Shown here: piece by piece, positions 1-6,985 of the stretch
Layout: each line of letters opens with the position of its first letter
Position numbering within the stretch: position 1 is the first letter of the stretch
Made by a program: the position numbers and the translations under genes
The notes under the pieces: generated by a model
Databases searched by the model: none
What the model was told of the DNA's origin: nothing
Seen by the model: the letters and a program-made list of their open reading frames with translations, nothing else
From: Christensenella sp. UBA1431
GTDB taxonomy: Bacteria; Bacillota; Clostridia; Christensenellales; UBA1431
Length of the DNA: 21,333 nt
Assembly: GCA_002329665.1 (NCBI GenBank)
Contig: DCTV01000017.1
Location: forward strand, 1 to 21,333
Direction: 5' to 3'

Positions 1-24
1 GTCGTCACGAAGGTCATCGAATAA
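1..24 (+). CDS. tuf: Elongation factor Tu, C-terminal end (partial)
   Basis: The first seven codons read VVTKVIE followed by TAA. This is the usual C-terminus of bacterial EF-Tu, the GTPase that delivers aminoacyl-tRNA to the ribosome. The rest of the gene lies outside the window. The call rests on this short tail plus context: tuf commonly stands just upstream of rpmG-secE-nusG in Bacillota, and an intrinsic terminator follows at once. The residues are seen; the identity is inferred from tail and synteny. Confidence 0.8.
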   Translation, partial: VVTKVIE

Positions 25-41
25 AAAGGCAGTCTAGGGCA

Positions 42-72
42 GCGGGAGTGAAAAAACGCGCTCCCGCTTTTT
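42..72 (+). terminator. Intrinsic terminator after tuf
   Basis: A 9-bp stem pairs 42-50 with 59-67 (GCGGGAG core, one T-G wobble) around an A-rich loop, followed by five T residues at 68-72. It separates tuf from the rpmG promoter. Confidence 0.85.
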
Positions 73-87
73 GATTCGGGCGCTACA

Positions 88-116
88 TTGACAGAAAGAC
101 GGCGATGTGATACCTT
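88..116 (+). promoter_or_regulatory. Sigma-A promoter for rpmG-secE-nusG
   Basis: A perfect -35 box TTGACA lies at 88-93, with a 17-base spacer to TACCTT at 111-116. The -10 is preceded by TGA, an extended -10 arrangement. It lies between the tuf terminator and rpmG, so rpmG, secE, nusG and probably rplK-rplA are read from here. Confidence 0.75.
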
Positions 117-176
117 ATTCAAGGTATTCGAAAAACGGCTTACGGGGCCGAATATGACCTGGAGGTGCATCTGAGA

Positions 177-326
177 GTGCGCGTTAAGATAACGCTGGCA
201 TGTACCGAATGCAAACAGCGCAATTACGATACGATGAAGAACAAGAAAAACGATCCCGACAGGCTGGAGTTGAGCAAGTACTGCAGGTTCTGCAGGAAGC
301 ACACGGTGCACCGCGAAACGAAGTGA
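177..326 (+). CDS. rpmG: 50S ribosomal protein L33
   Basis: This 49-residue protein begins [12 protein letters not shown] and is a large-subunit ribosomal protein. Two CxxC pairs are visible (CTEC near residues 9-12 and CRFC near 36-39), which marks the zinc-binding (C+) form of L33. The GTG start at 177 is chosen because GGAGGT at 161-166 lies 10 bases upstream and L33 proteins usually open with MRVK; an in-frame CTG at 171 is too close to that site. It sits in the classic tuf-rpmG-secE-nusG order, 46 bases before secE. Length and motifs match the family, so the call is firm despite the small size. Confidence 0.93.
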   Translation: MRVKITLACTECKQRNYDTMKNKKNDPDRLELSKYCRFCRKHTVHRETK

Positions 327-372
327 CGGGCATCGCGAGAAGTGAACGAGCCGTAAGGATGTGAAGCGAAAG

Positions 373-624
373 ATGGCCAAGCAGACGCTTACCGAAGCGA
401 AAGTCCCGAAGAAGCAGGCAAAGCCTTCGAAGAAGAAAAAGCGCAGGAGCCCCGCCCGCTATTTCAGGGAAATGGTGGCGGAGCTGAAAAAGGTGAACTG
501 GCCTACCAGGAAGGCGCTAATTAACTACACGCTGGCCGTACTCGCTTTCATAACGCTCGCGGCGATCATCACCGGCGCGATGGACTTCATACTGGCCCAG
601 GGCCTGAACCTTGTGATCGAATAA
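373..624 (+). CDS. secE: Preprotein translocase subunit SecE
   Basis: SecE is the small essential membrane subunit that clamps SecY in the Sec protein export channel. The 83-residue product has a very basic lysine-rich N-terminus (residues 1-25), the conserved amphipathic segment containing FREMVAELKKVNWPTR, and one hydrophobic transmembrane helix near residues 51-76. This is the single-span form usual in Bacillota. The start is uncertain: an in-frame GTG at 361 lies only one base after the AAGGA at 355-359, so ATG 373 (13 bases away) is preferred although the spacing is long. nusG follows 31 bases downstream, the standard neighbour. Confidence 0.92.
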   Translation: MAKQTLTEAKVPKKQAKPSKKKKRRSPARYFREMVAELKKVNWPTRKALINYTLAVLAFITLAAIITGAMDFILAQGLNLVIE

Positions 625-655
625 CGAGGCGCGTAACGCGGCGGGGAAGGAGACC

Positions 656-1186
656 ATGATCGAAAAATCGGAAAACGAAGCCCAGTGGTATGTCGTGCAT
701 ACCTATTCCGGCTACGAGAACAAAGTCAAGGTAAACCTCGAAAAGATGGTCGAGAACCGTTCGCTTCAGGACGTGATCCTCGAAGTCAAGGTGCCCATGG
801 AGGACACGATCGAGGTGAAGAACGGCAAGAAGAAGGTCGTTTCGAGGAAGGTTTTCCCCGGCTATGTCATGGTCAAGATGGTCCTGACGGACGAGGCGTG
901 GTACGTCGTGCGCAACACCCGCGGCGTGACCGGGTTCGTGGGGCCGGGCTCGAAGCCTATTTCGCTCACCGACGACGAGGTGCGCGCGCTGGGCGTCGAG
1001 TACATCCCGGTGAAGCTCGACCTCGAAGTGGGCGAGTCGGTGCGCATCATCTCCGGCCCATTAGAAAGCTTCATCGGCGTGATCGAGGAGATACACACCG
1101 ACCGCCAGAAAGTCAAGGTCGGCGTTTCGATGTTCGGGCGCGAGACGTCCGTGGAACTGGATTTCATCCAGATACAGAAACTGTGA
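656..1186 (+). CDS. nusG: Transcription termination/antitermination protein NusG
   Basis: NusG binds RNA polymerase, modulates pausing and links transcription to Rho or the ribosome. The 176-residue protein has an N-terminal NGN domain opening with WYVVHTYSGYENKV (about residues 11-110) and a C-terminal KOW domain (about 122-176) containing VGESVRIISGPLESFIGVIEEI. The length is typical. ATG 656 follows a GGGGAAGGAGA purine run with short spacing. It is followed by rplK, as in most bacteria, across a 92-base gap that holds a putative L1 binding hairpin. Confidence 0.96.
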   Translation: MIEKSENEAQWYVVHTYSGYENKVKVNLEKMVENRSLQDVILEVKVPMEDTIEVKNGKKKVVSRKVFPGYVMVKMVLTDEAWYVVRNTRGVTGFVGPGSKPISLTDDEVRALGVEYIPVKLDLEVGESVRIISGPLESFIGVIEEIHTDRQKVKVGVSMFGRETSVELDFIQIQKL

Positions 1187-1213
1187 CTGCACGCGGCCAG
1201 GCCGCTTGTATAC

Positions 1214-1254
1214 GGTGGGAGGGACCACACGTAAAAAGGTCCCGCAATACCACA
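1214..1254 (+). promoter_or_regulatory. L1 autoregulatory hairpin upstream of rplK (23S rRNA mimic)
   Basis: GGTGGGAGG at 1214-1222 and AATACCAC at 1246-1253 match the two strands of the L1 stalk in 23S rRNA. The fold has an outer stem GTGG/CCAC (1215-1218 with 1250-1253), an asymmetric internal loop GA / GCAATA, and an inner stem GGGACC/GGTCCC (1221-1226 with 1238-1243). It ends ten bases before the rplK ribosome binding site. In many bacteria L1 represses its own operon through such a mimic. The sequence match is seen; the function is inferred from that precedent. Confidence 0.75.
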
Positions 1255-1278
1255 TCTTAGGGTAAGGAGGTGTACAGG

Positions 1279-1704
1279 ATGGCAAAGAAAGTCCAGGGGC
1301 TCATAAAACTGCAGATCCCCGCCGGAAAGGCCACTCCTGCACCGCCGGTTGGCCCCGCCCTTGGCCAGCATGGCGTCAACATCATGGGTTTTTGCAAGGA
1401 ATTCAACGAGCGGACGGCGAAACAGGCCGGCCTGATCATCCCGGTGGTCATCACGGTGTATCAGGACCGTTCTTTTTCCTTTATCACGAAGACGCCGCCG
1501 GCCGCGGTCCTCATCAAGAAGGCCTGCGGCATCGAGAGCGGCTCGGGCGTGCCCAACATCGAGAAGGTAGCCAAAATAACGCGCGCTCAGCTCAAGGAGA
1601 TCGCTGAACTGAAGATGCCCGATCTCAACGCCGCCAGCGTCGACGCCGCGATACAAATCATCGCGGGCACGGCGCGCAGCATGGGCGTCACGGTCGAAGA
1701 CTGA
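1279..1704 (+). CDS. rplK: 50S ribosomal protein L11
   Basis: L11 forms the base of the ribosomal GTPase-associated centre together with 23S rRNA and L10-L12. The protein is 141 residues, the standard length, opening [20 protein letters not shown] and containing [14 protein letters not shown] in the N-terminal domain. The C-terminal rRNA-binding domain covers about residues 75-141. ATG 1279 is chosen over the in-frame GTG at 1270, because the GTG lies inside the strong AAGGAGGT at 1264-1271; ATG is 7 bases from it. It lies between nusG and rplA, with an L1-type hairpin directly upstream. Confidence 0.97.
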   Translation: MAKKVQGLIKLQIPAGKATPAPPVGPALGQHGVNIMGFCKEFNERTAKQAGLIIPVVITVYQDRSFSFITKTPPAAVLIKKACGIESGSGVPNIEKVAKITRAQLKEIAELKMPDLNAASVDAAIQIIAGTARSMGVTVED

Positions 1705-1729
1705 AGGCCCGAAGCCGAAACGGGCTTTT
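1704..1729 (+). terminator. Weak terminator-like hairpin between rplK and rplA
   Basis: GGCCCG near 1706-1711 pairs with CGGGCT at 1721-1726, extended by A-T pairs, and runs into four T residues at 1726-1729. It sits immediately before the second L1-type hairpin. It may cause partial termination; the short T run makes this tentative. Confidence 0.35.
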
Positions 1730-1771
1730 GTGGGAGGGAGGACGAAAAAGCGTCCTGCCGCTAATGACCAC
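1730..1771 (+). promoter_or_regulatory. Second L1-type hairpin, upstream of rplA
   Basis: The layout repeats that before rplK. An outer stem GTGG/CCAC (1730-1733 with 1768-1771) has an internal loop that starts with GA on the 5' side and contains CTAATGA on the 3' side. An inner stem AGGACG/CGTCCT joins 1739-1744 with 1751-1756. It abuts the rplA ribosome binding site AAGGAGG at 1773-1779, so protein bound here would block initiation. The fold is seen; L1 binding is inferred from its likeness to the 23S L1 site. Confidence 0.65.
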
Positions 1772-1783
1772 GAAGGAGGATGA

Positions 1784-1795
1784 ATGCGTAAATGA
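1784..1795 (+). other. Three-codon upstream ORF overlapping the rplA start
   Basis: ATG CGT AAA TGA lies four bases after AAGGAGG (1773-1779), and its stop overlaps the rplA start as ATGA (1792-1795). The spacing suits this mini-ORF better than rplA itself, whose ATG is 12 bases from the same site. Translation of the mini-ORF is unproven. Confidence 0.35.
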
Positions 1796-2481
1796 AACAC
1801 GGCAAGAACTATAGAGACAGCGCGAAACTCATCGACAGGCTCACGCTGTACGACCCCGGCGAAGGCGTGGAACTGTTAATGAAGACGGCCAAGGCGAAGT
1901 TTGACGAGACCGTCGAACTCTCGGTCCGCCTGGGCGTCGACCCGCGGCACGCGGACCAGCAGGTCAGGGGCGCGGTCGTGCTGCCGCACGGCACGGGCAA
2001 GGAACGCAGCGTGCTGGTGTTCGCCAAGGGCGACAAGGCGCGGGAGGCCGAGGAAGCCGGGGCGGATTTCGTGGGCGCGGAAGAACTTGTGGCGAAGATA
2101 CAGGGCGAGAGCTGGTTCGGATTCGACGTCGCCGTCGCCACGCCGGACATGATGGGCGTCGTCGGCAAGATCGGGCGCCTGCTCGGGCCCAAGGGCCTCA
2201 TGCCCAACCCCAAATCGGGCACGGTGACGATGGACATCGCGCGCGCGGTCAATGAGATCAAGGCCGGCAAGGTCGAATACCGCGTCGACAAGACCAGCAT
2301 CGTGCACGTGCCGATCGGCAGGGCGTCGTTCGGCGCCGACAAGCTGCTGGAAAACCTTAACACGATGATGGATGCCGTCATAAAGGCGAAGCCCGCCGCC
2401 GCGAAAGGGACCTATATCAGGAGCATCGCGCTGGCTACGACCATGGGCCCGGGGATCAAGCTCAACCCTGCGCGTTTTTAA
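1792..2481 (+). CDS. rplA: 50S ribosomal protein L1
   Basis: L1 binds the mobile 23S rRNA stalk at the tRNA exit site and is also a translational repressor of its own mRNA. The 229-residue protein is of normal length and begins [16 protein letters not shown]. It contains the diagnostic stretch [15 protein letters not shown] near residues 128-142, plus a C-terminal [12 protein letters not shown] motif. ATG 1792 is 12 bases from AAGGAGG at 1773-1779 and overlaps a three-codon upstream ORF. An L1-type hairpin lies directly upstream, which fits autoregulation. rplJ follows after a 219-base gap with its own promoter and leader. Confidence 0.97.
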   Translation: MKHGKNYRDSAKLIDRLTLYDPGEGVELLMKTAKAKFDETVELSVRLGVDPRHADQQVRGAVVLPHGTGKERSVLVFAKGDKAREAEEAGADFVGAEELVAKIQGESWFGFDVAVATPDMMGVVGKIGRLLGPKGLMPNPKSGTVTMDIARAVNEIKAGKVEYRVDKTSIVHVPIGRASFGADKLLENLNTMMDAVIKAKPAAAKGTYIRSIALATTMGPGIKLNPARF

Positions 2482-2489
2482 AGAGGGGT

Positions 2490-2518
2490 TTGACAGGGTC
2501 CGGGGCGTGTGGTATACT
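2490..2518 (+). promoter_or_regulatory. Strong sigma-A promoter of rplJL with flanking inverted repeat
   Basis: A perfect TTGACA at 2490-2495, a 17-base spacer and TATACT at 2513-2518 form a near-consensus promoter just after the rplA stop. The -10 box is flanked exactly by CGTGTGG (2506-2512) and CCACACG (2519-2525), a 7-bp inverted repeat that could be an operator. Transcription should begin near 2525, upstream of the L10 leader. Confidence 0.85.
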
Positions 2519-2529
2519 CCACACGGCAG

Positions 2530-2612
2530 AAAAAGTGAATCGCCAAAGACAGCTGGCGCGCTTTAAACGAGCGCTTAATGTTAGGCCCGCCGAGGCAAAG
2601 GAACGTTTGGCT
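2530..2612 (+). promoter_or_regulatory. Ribosomal protein L10 leader
   Basis: The untranslated stretch before rplJ carries features of the L10 leader found upstream of rplJL in many bacteria: the GCCAAAGACAGCTGGC hairpin (about 2542-2557), GCGC/GCGC pairing around TTTAAACGA, then TTAATG and the conserved GCCCGCCGAGGC block (2585-2596). The L10-(L12)4 complex binds this RNA and lowers rplJL expression. The terminator downstream indicates control by attenuation in this organism. Confidence 0.85.
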
Positions 2613-2618
2613 TATACA

Positions 2619-2667
2619 GGCCCTTTGCATCCCTGTCCGAAGCGGTGTCAAAGGGCTTTGTTGTTTG
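2619..2667 (+). terminator. Attenuator terminator in the rplJL leader
   Basis: GCCCTTTG at 2620-2627 pairs with CAAAGGGC at 2649-2656, followed by the T-rich run TTTGTTGTTT (2657-2666). It lies between the L10 leader and the rplJ ribosome binding site, so termination here would cut off rplJ and rplL. Confidence 0.8.
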
Positions 2668-2700
2668 CTTATTCGGAAAATGGGGAGGTGACGAAACCGA

Positions 2701-3231
2701 ATGTCTGAAGAGACGATCCGCGTGAAAGAACAAAAGGTCGACGAGATCGTGGAAATGTTCAAGGACGCCAAAAGCGTCGTGCTGGTGGACTACCGGGGGA
2801 TCACGGTAGAGGAAGCGAACCGTCTGAGGAACGAATTTCGCAATGAAGGCGTCGTGTACCGCGTGATGAAGAACGCGCTGGTGCAGCGCGCCGCCGCGAA
2901 ACTGCAGATCGAAGGGATGGACGAGCACCTAAAAGGCCCGTCCGCGTTCGCGTTCGGATACAGCGATCCGGTGGCGCCGGCCAGGATCGTGAACGATTTT
3001 ATCAAGAAGTACAAGAAGATGTCCGTCAAGGCCGGCCTCGTCGACAACAAGCTCATCGACGAAAACGGCGTGAAGGCCCTTGCGGCGCTGCCCGCGCGCG
3101 AAGTGATGGTGGCCAAGATGCTGGGCAGCATGAACGCCCCCGTTTCCAGGCTGGTCACGGCACTGGGCGGGCAGGTGCGCGCGCTGGTCTATACGCTGGG
3201 CGCAATACGGGAAAAGAAGGCGCAGGCCTGA
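2701..3231 (+). CDS. rplJ: 50S ribosomal protein L10
   Basis: L10 forms the stalk base that anchors L7/L12 dimers to the ribosome. The 176-residue product begins MSEETIRVKEQKVDEIVEMF and contains VVLVDYRGITVEEANRLR near residues 25-42 and YRVMKNALVQRAA near 58-70, both typical of the family. The C-terminal helix (about 140-176) would bind L12. ATG 2701 is 9 bases after GGGAGGTGA at 2683-2691. It has its own strong promoter, an L10 leader and an attenuator, and is followed 33 bases later by rplL. Confidence 0.97.
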   Translation: MSEETIRVKEQKVDEIVEMFKDAKSVVLVDYRGITVEEANRLRNEFRNEGVVYRVMKNALVQRAAAKLQIEGMDEHLKGPSAFAFGYSDPVAPARIVNDFIKKYKKMSVKAGLVDNKLIDENGVKALAALPAREVMVAKMLGSMNAPVSRLVTALGGQVRALVYTLGAIREKKAQA

Positions 3232-3264
3232 ATCCCGGAGTCATTTTATTAGGAGGAAACAACA

Positions 3265-3642
3265 ATGGATAAAGATCAAATTATCGAAGCGATTGAAAAC
3301 CTTACAGTGCTCGAACTGGCGGAACTGGTCAAGGCGCTCGAAGAGAAATTCGGCGTCAGCGCCGCCGTGCCCGTCGCCGCCGCCCCGGCCGGAAACGGAG
3401 CGCCCGCCGCAGCGGCCGCCGAAGAGGACAAGACGGAATTCGACGTGATACTCAAGGAGATCGGCGCCGAGAAGATCAAGGTCATCAAGGTCGTGCGCGA
3501 GCTTACGGGCCTCGGTCTCAAGGAAGCCAAGGAAGTGGTCGACAACGCGCCCAAGCCGATCAAAGAAGGCGTGAACAAGGAAGAGGCGGAAAAGGCCGCA
3601 GCCGCGCTGAAGGAAGTCGGCGCGACCGTCGAAATGAAATAA
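3265..3642 (+). CDS. rplL: 50S ribosomal protein L7/L12
   Basis: L7/L12 is the multicopy stalk protein that recruits translational GTPases. The 125-residue protein shows the three expected parts. The N-terminal dimerisation and L10-binding segment (about 1-33) contains [20 protein letters not shown]. The hinge (about 34-55) is rich in Ala, Pro and Gly. The C-terminal domain contains [20 protein letters not shown] and ends VEMK. AGGAGG at 3251-3256 is 8 bases upstream. The gene ends the ribosomal cluster: no rpoB follows, and the next gene (fba) is convergent. Confidence 0.98.
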   Translation: MDKDQIIEAIENLTVLELAELVKALEEKFGVSAAVPVAAAPAGNGAPAAAAAEEDKTEFDVILKEIGAEKIKVIKVVRELTGLGLKEAKEVVDNAPKPIKEGVNKEEAEKAAAALKEVGATVEMK

Positions 3643-3664
3643 GTTTCGGCCGAGAAAAAGTATT

Positions 3665-3687
3665 GGGCAAGGGGGACTCCCTTGCCC
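3665..3687 (+). other. Perfect hairpin after rplL
   Basis: GGGCAAGGG (3665-3673) pairs with CCCTTGCCC (3679-3687) around GGACT. There is no T run, so it is not a classical terminator. It may protect the 3' end of the rplJL mRNA ahead of the terminator at 3711-3744. Confidence 0.5.
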
Positions 3688-3710
3688 TCGCTCATGCGCA
3701 TCCAATAAGA

Positions 3711-3744
3711 AAAAGCCGCGGAACGTGATGGTTCCGCGGCTTTT
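3711..3744. terminator. Bidirectional terminator between rplL and fba
   Basis: A 14-bp perfect stem pairs AAAAGCCGCGGAAC (3711-3724) with GTTCCGCGGCTTTT (3731-3744) around the loop GTGATG. The A and T ends give a U tract on either strand, so it can end both rplJL and the convergent fba transcript. Confidence 0.92.
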
Positions 3745-3755
3745 GATCGTATGGT

Positions 3756-4697
3756 TTATAGGACTTCGTCGGCCTTGTTGTTGCAGCCGAGCACGTTTAC
3801 CAGCTTGTTGCGCACGATCTCCTTGATGTTGGCGCGGGCCGGTCCGAGGTACTGCCTGGGGTCGAAATGCTCGGGATGCTCGTTGAAGTACTTGCGGATC
3901 GTGCCCGTCATGCCCAGGCGCAGGTCCGAGTCGATGTTGATCTTGCAGACCGCCATCGCGGCCGCCTTGCGCAGCATGTCTTCGGGGACGCCCCTGGCTC
4001 CCGGCATCTTGCCGCCGTTGGCGTTAATCATCTCCACGTACTCGGGCACGACAGAGGAGGCGCCGTGCAGCACGATGGGGTATCCGGGGAGGCGCTTTTG
4101 CACTTCTTCGAGGATGTCGAAACGCAGCCTCGGCTCGCCCTTGAACTTGAACGCGCCGTGGCTCGTGCCGATGGCGATGGCCAGGGAGTCGACCCCGGTC
4201 TTCGTAACGAATTCCTCGACTTCCTCGGGCCTCGTGAAGGCGGCGTCTTTATCGGCTACGTTCACGTCGTCCTCGATCCCGGCGAGGCGGCCGAGTTCCC
4301 CTTCGACCACGACCCCGTGGTCGTGCGCGTAGTCCACGACCTGCTTGGTCAGCCTTATGTTTTCTTCGAAAGGATGGTGGGAACCGTCGATCATGACCGA
4401 GGTGAAGCCTCCGTCGATGCAGCTCTTGCACAGTTCGAAAGTATCGCCGTGGTCCAGGTGCATGCAGATGGGCAGGCCCGTATCTTCGAGGGCAGCCTGG
4501 ATCAAGTGCATGAGATAAACGTGCTTCGCATATTTGCGGGCACCGGAGGATACCTGGAGGATCAGGGGCGCGTTTTCCTCTTTGGCGGCTTCAGTGATCG
4601 CCTGGACGATCTCCATGTTGTTTACGTTGAAGGCGCCGATGGCGTAGTTGCCCGCGTATGCCTTCTCGAACATCTTGGTGCTGGTTACCAGTGGCAT
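3756..4697 (-). CDS. fba: Class II fructose-1,6-bisphosphate aldolase
   Basis: This zinc enzyme splits fructose-1,6-bisphosphate into dihydroxyacetone phosphate and glyceraldehyde-3-phosphate in glycolysis and runs in reverse for gluconeogenesis. The 313-residue protein contains HLDHGD (residues 80-85), where the Asp is catalytic and the second His a zinc ligand. It also has VEGELGRLAG near 131-140 (zinc Glu), AIGTSHGAFK (zinc His) and IVLHGASSV (zinc His, phosphate binding), then KINIDSDLR near the C-terminus. The start has TCACTCCT (AGGAGTGA on the coding strand) at 4702-4709. It is a single-gene unit with its own promoter, convergent with rplL. GAPDH is encoded 2.4 kb away on the other strand. 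Confidence 0.96.
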   Translation of the reverse strand: MPLVTSTKMFEKAYAGNYAIGAFNVNNMEIVQAITEAAKEENAPLILQVSSGARKYAKHVYLMHLIQAALEDTGLPICMHLDHGDTFELCKSCIDGGFTSVMIDGSHHPFEENIRLTKQVVDYAHDHGVVVEGELGRLAGIEDDVNVADKDAAFTRPEEVEEFVTKTGVDSLAIAIGTSHGAFKFKGEPRLRFDILEEVQKRLPGYPIVLHGASSVVPEYVEMINANGGKMPGARGVPEDMLRKAAAMAVCKINIDSDLRLGMTGTIRKYFNEHPEHFDPRQYLGPARANIKEIVRNKLVNVLGCNNKADEVL

Positions 4698-4732
4698 AAG
4701 ATCACTCCTAAATAATCTGAAATCTCGTGTCC

Positions 4733-4761
4733 ATTATACTGCAAGGCACGTCCTAAGACAA
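4733..4761 (-). promoter_or_regulatory. fba promoter
   Basis: On the minus strand, TTGTCT (4761-4756) and TATAAT (4738-4733) are 17 bases apart, which gives an mRNA leader of about 30 bases before fba. Confidence 0.75.
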
Positions 4762-4832
4762 AGCCAATTTTGGGATGCACGGGTTTTCGGCCGGCAAACT
4801 TCGTTATAAATCATCGCTGTTGGTAAAAAATA

Positions 4833-4841
4833 TGTTATAAT
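4833..4841 (+). promoter_or_regulatory. Extended -10 promoter of the GT2 gene
   Basis: TG-T-TATAAT at 4833-4841 is an extended -10 element; no good -35 is seen 17 bases upstream. Its position rules out the in-frame ATG at 4840 as the translation start, because the ATG overlaps the -10 box. Confidence 0.65.
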
Positions 4842-4875
4842 GCACAGGAAAATCGGCAATGGAGGGACCCGTGGC

Positions 4876-5859
4876 GTGGAGAAAAAAGCTGCCGGTGCCA
4901 TAATCTCCGTCGTGGTGCCAGCCTACAACGAAGAAGCCGTTATCCGTGAAAGCTACAGGCGCCTCAAGCAGGTGATGGACGGGATGGACCTTCGCTACGA
5001 GCTCGTCTTCGTCAACGACGGGAGCCGGGACGGCACGATGGAGATACTGAGGGAACTCGCGAAGGCGGACCCGCTGGTCAGGGCCGTCGGCTTTTCGCGC
5101 AATTTCGGCCACCAGGTCGCCGTGTCCGCCGGCCTGGACTACGCCAGGGGCGACGCGGTGGTCATCATCGACGGTGACCTGCAGGACCCGCCCGAAGTGA
5201 TCCCCGAGATGGTCGCCAAATGGCGCGAGGGCTTCGACGTCGTTTACGGCAAACGCGTGAAGCGCGAAGGCGAGGGCCTTTTCAAGCGGCTGACCGCCTT
5301 TTTGTACTACAGGGTTCTCAGGTCCATGACCGGCCAGCCCATACCGCTGGATACGGGGGACTTCAGGCTCATGGACAGGAGCGTCGTCGACGTGATACGG
5401 TCCATGCCCGAAAAGAACCGGTTCCTCAGGGGCATGGTCAGCTGGGTGGGATTCAAACAGGCGCCGGTCGAGTTCGTGCGCGCGGAGCGGTTCGCAGGGG
5501 AGAGCAAGTACCCGCTCAGGGCCATGCTGAAGCTGGCGGGAGACGGCATCGCGTCGTTCTCGGTCAAGCCCATGAAGTTTGCGACCGTTTTGGGCGCGGC
5601 GCTCACCGCAGGCGCGTTCGTGTACCTTGTCGTTTCGCTGTGCCTTGCCCTGATCGCAAAGGCCATGGACCCGTGGCACATCGCCCTGGCCGGGCTTTTG
5701 CTGCTGGACGGATTGATCTTTTGCGTTCTGGGCATGATGGGAACGTACATCGGCAGGATCTACGAGGAAGCGAAGCGGCGGCCACTGTATATCGTAAGCG
5801 AAGAGGTCGGGTTCGGCTCCGGAGGAAACAAGACGGAAACGGAGGGTTTGGATGATTGA
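4876..5859 (+). CDS. GT2 family glycosyltransferase (polyprenyl-phosphate sugar synthase type)
   Basis: Enzymes of this DPM1/GtrB-like group move a sugar from a nucleotide sugar to undecaprenyl phosphate, supplying sugar donors for wall or surface polymer decoration. The 327-residue protein shows VVVPAYNEE (about 12-20), NDGSRDGT (45-52) and the DGDLQDPPE acidic motif (97-105), which fits the metal and nucleotide sites. DTGDFRLMDR and ESKYP follow, then two C-terminal transmembrane helices (about 237-262 and 268-295). The GTG start at 4876 is preferred: GGAGGG at 4861-4866 is 9 bases away, while ATG 4840 lies in the promoter. The stop overlaps the M29 peptidase start by 8 bases, so the two are probably co-translated. 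The sugar cannot be told from sequence. Confidence 0.88.
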   Translation: MEKKAAGAIISVVVPAYNEEAVIRESYRRLKQVMDGMDLRYELVFVNDGSRDGTMEILRELAKADPLVRAVGFSRNFGHQVAVSAGLDYARGDAVVIIDGDLQDPPEVIPEMVAKWREGFDVVYGKRVKREGEGLFKRLTAFLYYRVLRSMTGQPIPLDTGDFRLMDRSVVDVIRSMPEKNRFLRGMVSWVGFKQAPVEFVRAERFAGESKYPLRAMLKLAGDGIASFSVKPMKFATVLGAALTAGAFVYLVVSLCLALIAKAMDPWHIALAGLLLLDGLIFCVLGMMGTYIGRIYEEAKRRPLYIVSEEVGFGSGGNKTETEGLDD

Positions 5860-6967
5860 CCCAAGGATGGAAACGCTCGCAAAGAACCTCGTAAACTATT
5901 CCTGCGCTGTCAAGCCGGGAGAAAAGGTGCTCGTCGAGGTCACCGGCGGCCACGAGGCGCTGGTGCTCGCGCTCATCCGGGAGATCTATAAGGCCGGCGG
6001 CGTGCCGTTCGTGAGCGTGAAGCTTTCGCGCATCGAACGCGAGCTGCTGCTGGGCACTACGGCGGAGATGGAACAGAGCCGCGCGGACTATGCCGTGGCG
6101 CGCATGCAGCAGATGCAGGCCTACATCGGCATCCGCGGAGGCGACAACGCCACCGAACTCTCGGACGTGCCGTCGGATAAAATGAAACTGCACAGCAGCT
6201 TGTACAGCAAGAGGGTCCACACCGAGTTGCGGGTGAAGAAGACGAAATGGGTGGTCCTTCGCTATCCGACGCCGTCTATCGCGCAGATGGCGGGCATGAG
6301 CACGGAGGCTTTCGAGGACTTCTATTTCAGGGTCTGCAACATTGACTATTCCAGGATGGACAGTGCCATGGAAAACCTGGTAGAATGGATGGAACGCACC
6401 GACCGGGTGCACATCCTCGGAAAGGGCACGGACCTTACTTTTTCGATCAAAGGGATCCCCGCGGTCAAATGCGCGGGCGAGATGAACATCCCCGACGGCG
6501 AAGTGTACACCGCGCCCGTGCGCGAGAGCGCAAACGGCGTCATCACCTACAACACGCCTTCGATCTACCAGGGCTTCACCTACGAAAACGTCGTGTTCCG
6601 TTTCGAAAACGGAAAGATCGTCGAGGCCGCGGCCAACGACAGCGCACGCGTGAACAGGCTCCTGGACACCGACGAAGGCGCGCGTTATCTCGGCGAGTTC
6701 GCGCTGGGCGTCCATCCGTACATCACCAGGCCGATGAAGGACATCCTCTTCGATGAAAAGATTAGCGGTTCGGTCCACATCACGCCCGGGAACTGCTACG
6801 AAGACGCCGAGAACGGGAACAGATCGGCCATCCACTGGGACCTCGTATACATCCAGACCCCGGAGTACGGCGGCGGGGAGATATGGTTCGACGACACCCT
6901 GATGCGGAAGGACGGGCGGTTCGTCCCCGATTCCCTGCAGCCGCTGAATCCCGAAAACTTAGTTTGA
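5852..6967 (+). CDS. M29 family aminopeptidase
   Basis: Members of MEROPS family M29 (AmpS, aminopeptidase T) are cytosolic di-metal exopeptidases that remove N-terminal residues. The 371-residue protein starts MIDPRMETLAKNLVNYS, typical of the family. It carries the expected ligands in order: E217 in PDGEVYTAP, E282 in YLGEFALG, H309 in SGSVHITPG, and H328 and D330 in AIHWDLV. ATG 5852 follows GGAGGG at 5841-5846 and overlaps the end of the glycosyltransferase gene, indicating one transcript. No functional link between the two is obvious. Confidence 0.92.
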   Translation: MIDPRMETLAKNLVNYSCAVKPGEKVLVEVTGGHEALVLALIREIYKAGGVPFVSVKLSRIERELLLGTTAEMEQSRADYAVARMQQMQAYIGIRGGDNATELSDVPSDKMKLHSSLYSKRVHTELRVKKTKWVVLRYPTPSIAQMAGMSTEAFEDFYFRVCNIDYSRMDSAMENLVEWMERTDRVHILGKGTDLTFSIKGIPAVKCAGEMNIPDGEVYTAPVRESANGVITYNTPSIYQGFTYENVVFRFENGKIVEAAANDSARVNRLLDTDEGARYLGEFALGVHPYITRPMKDILFDEKISGSVHITPGNCYEDAENGNRSAIHWDLVYIQTPEYGGGEIWFDDTLMRKDGRFVPDSLQPLNPENLV

Positions 6968-6985
6968 AGTTTTTTTTTGAGGCGC

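Noticed and set aside
2490..2708. Small plus-strand open frame over the rplJ leader
   Set aside because: It spans the promoter, L10 leader and attenuator; these non-coding elements explain the sequence.
4840..4875. ATG 4840 as the start of the GT2 gene
   Set aside because: It overlaps the TATAAT box and has no ribosome binding site; GTG 4876 has GGAGGG nine bases upstream.
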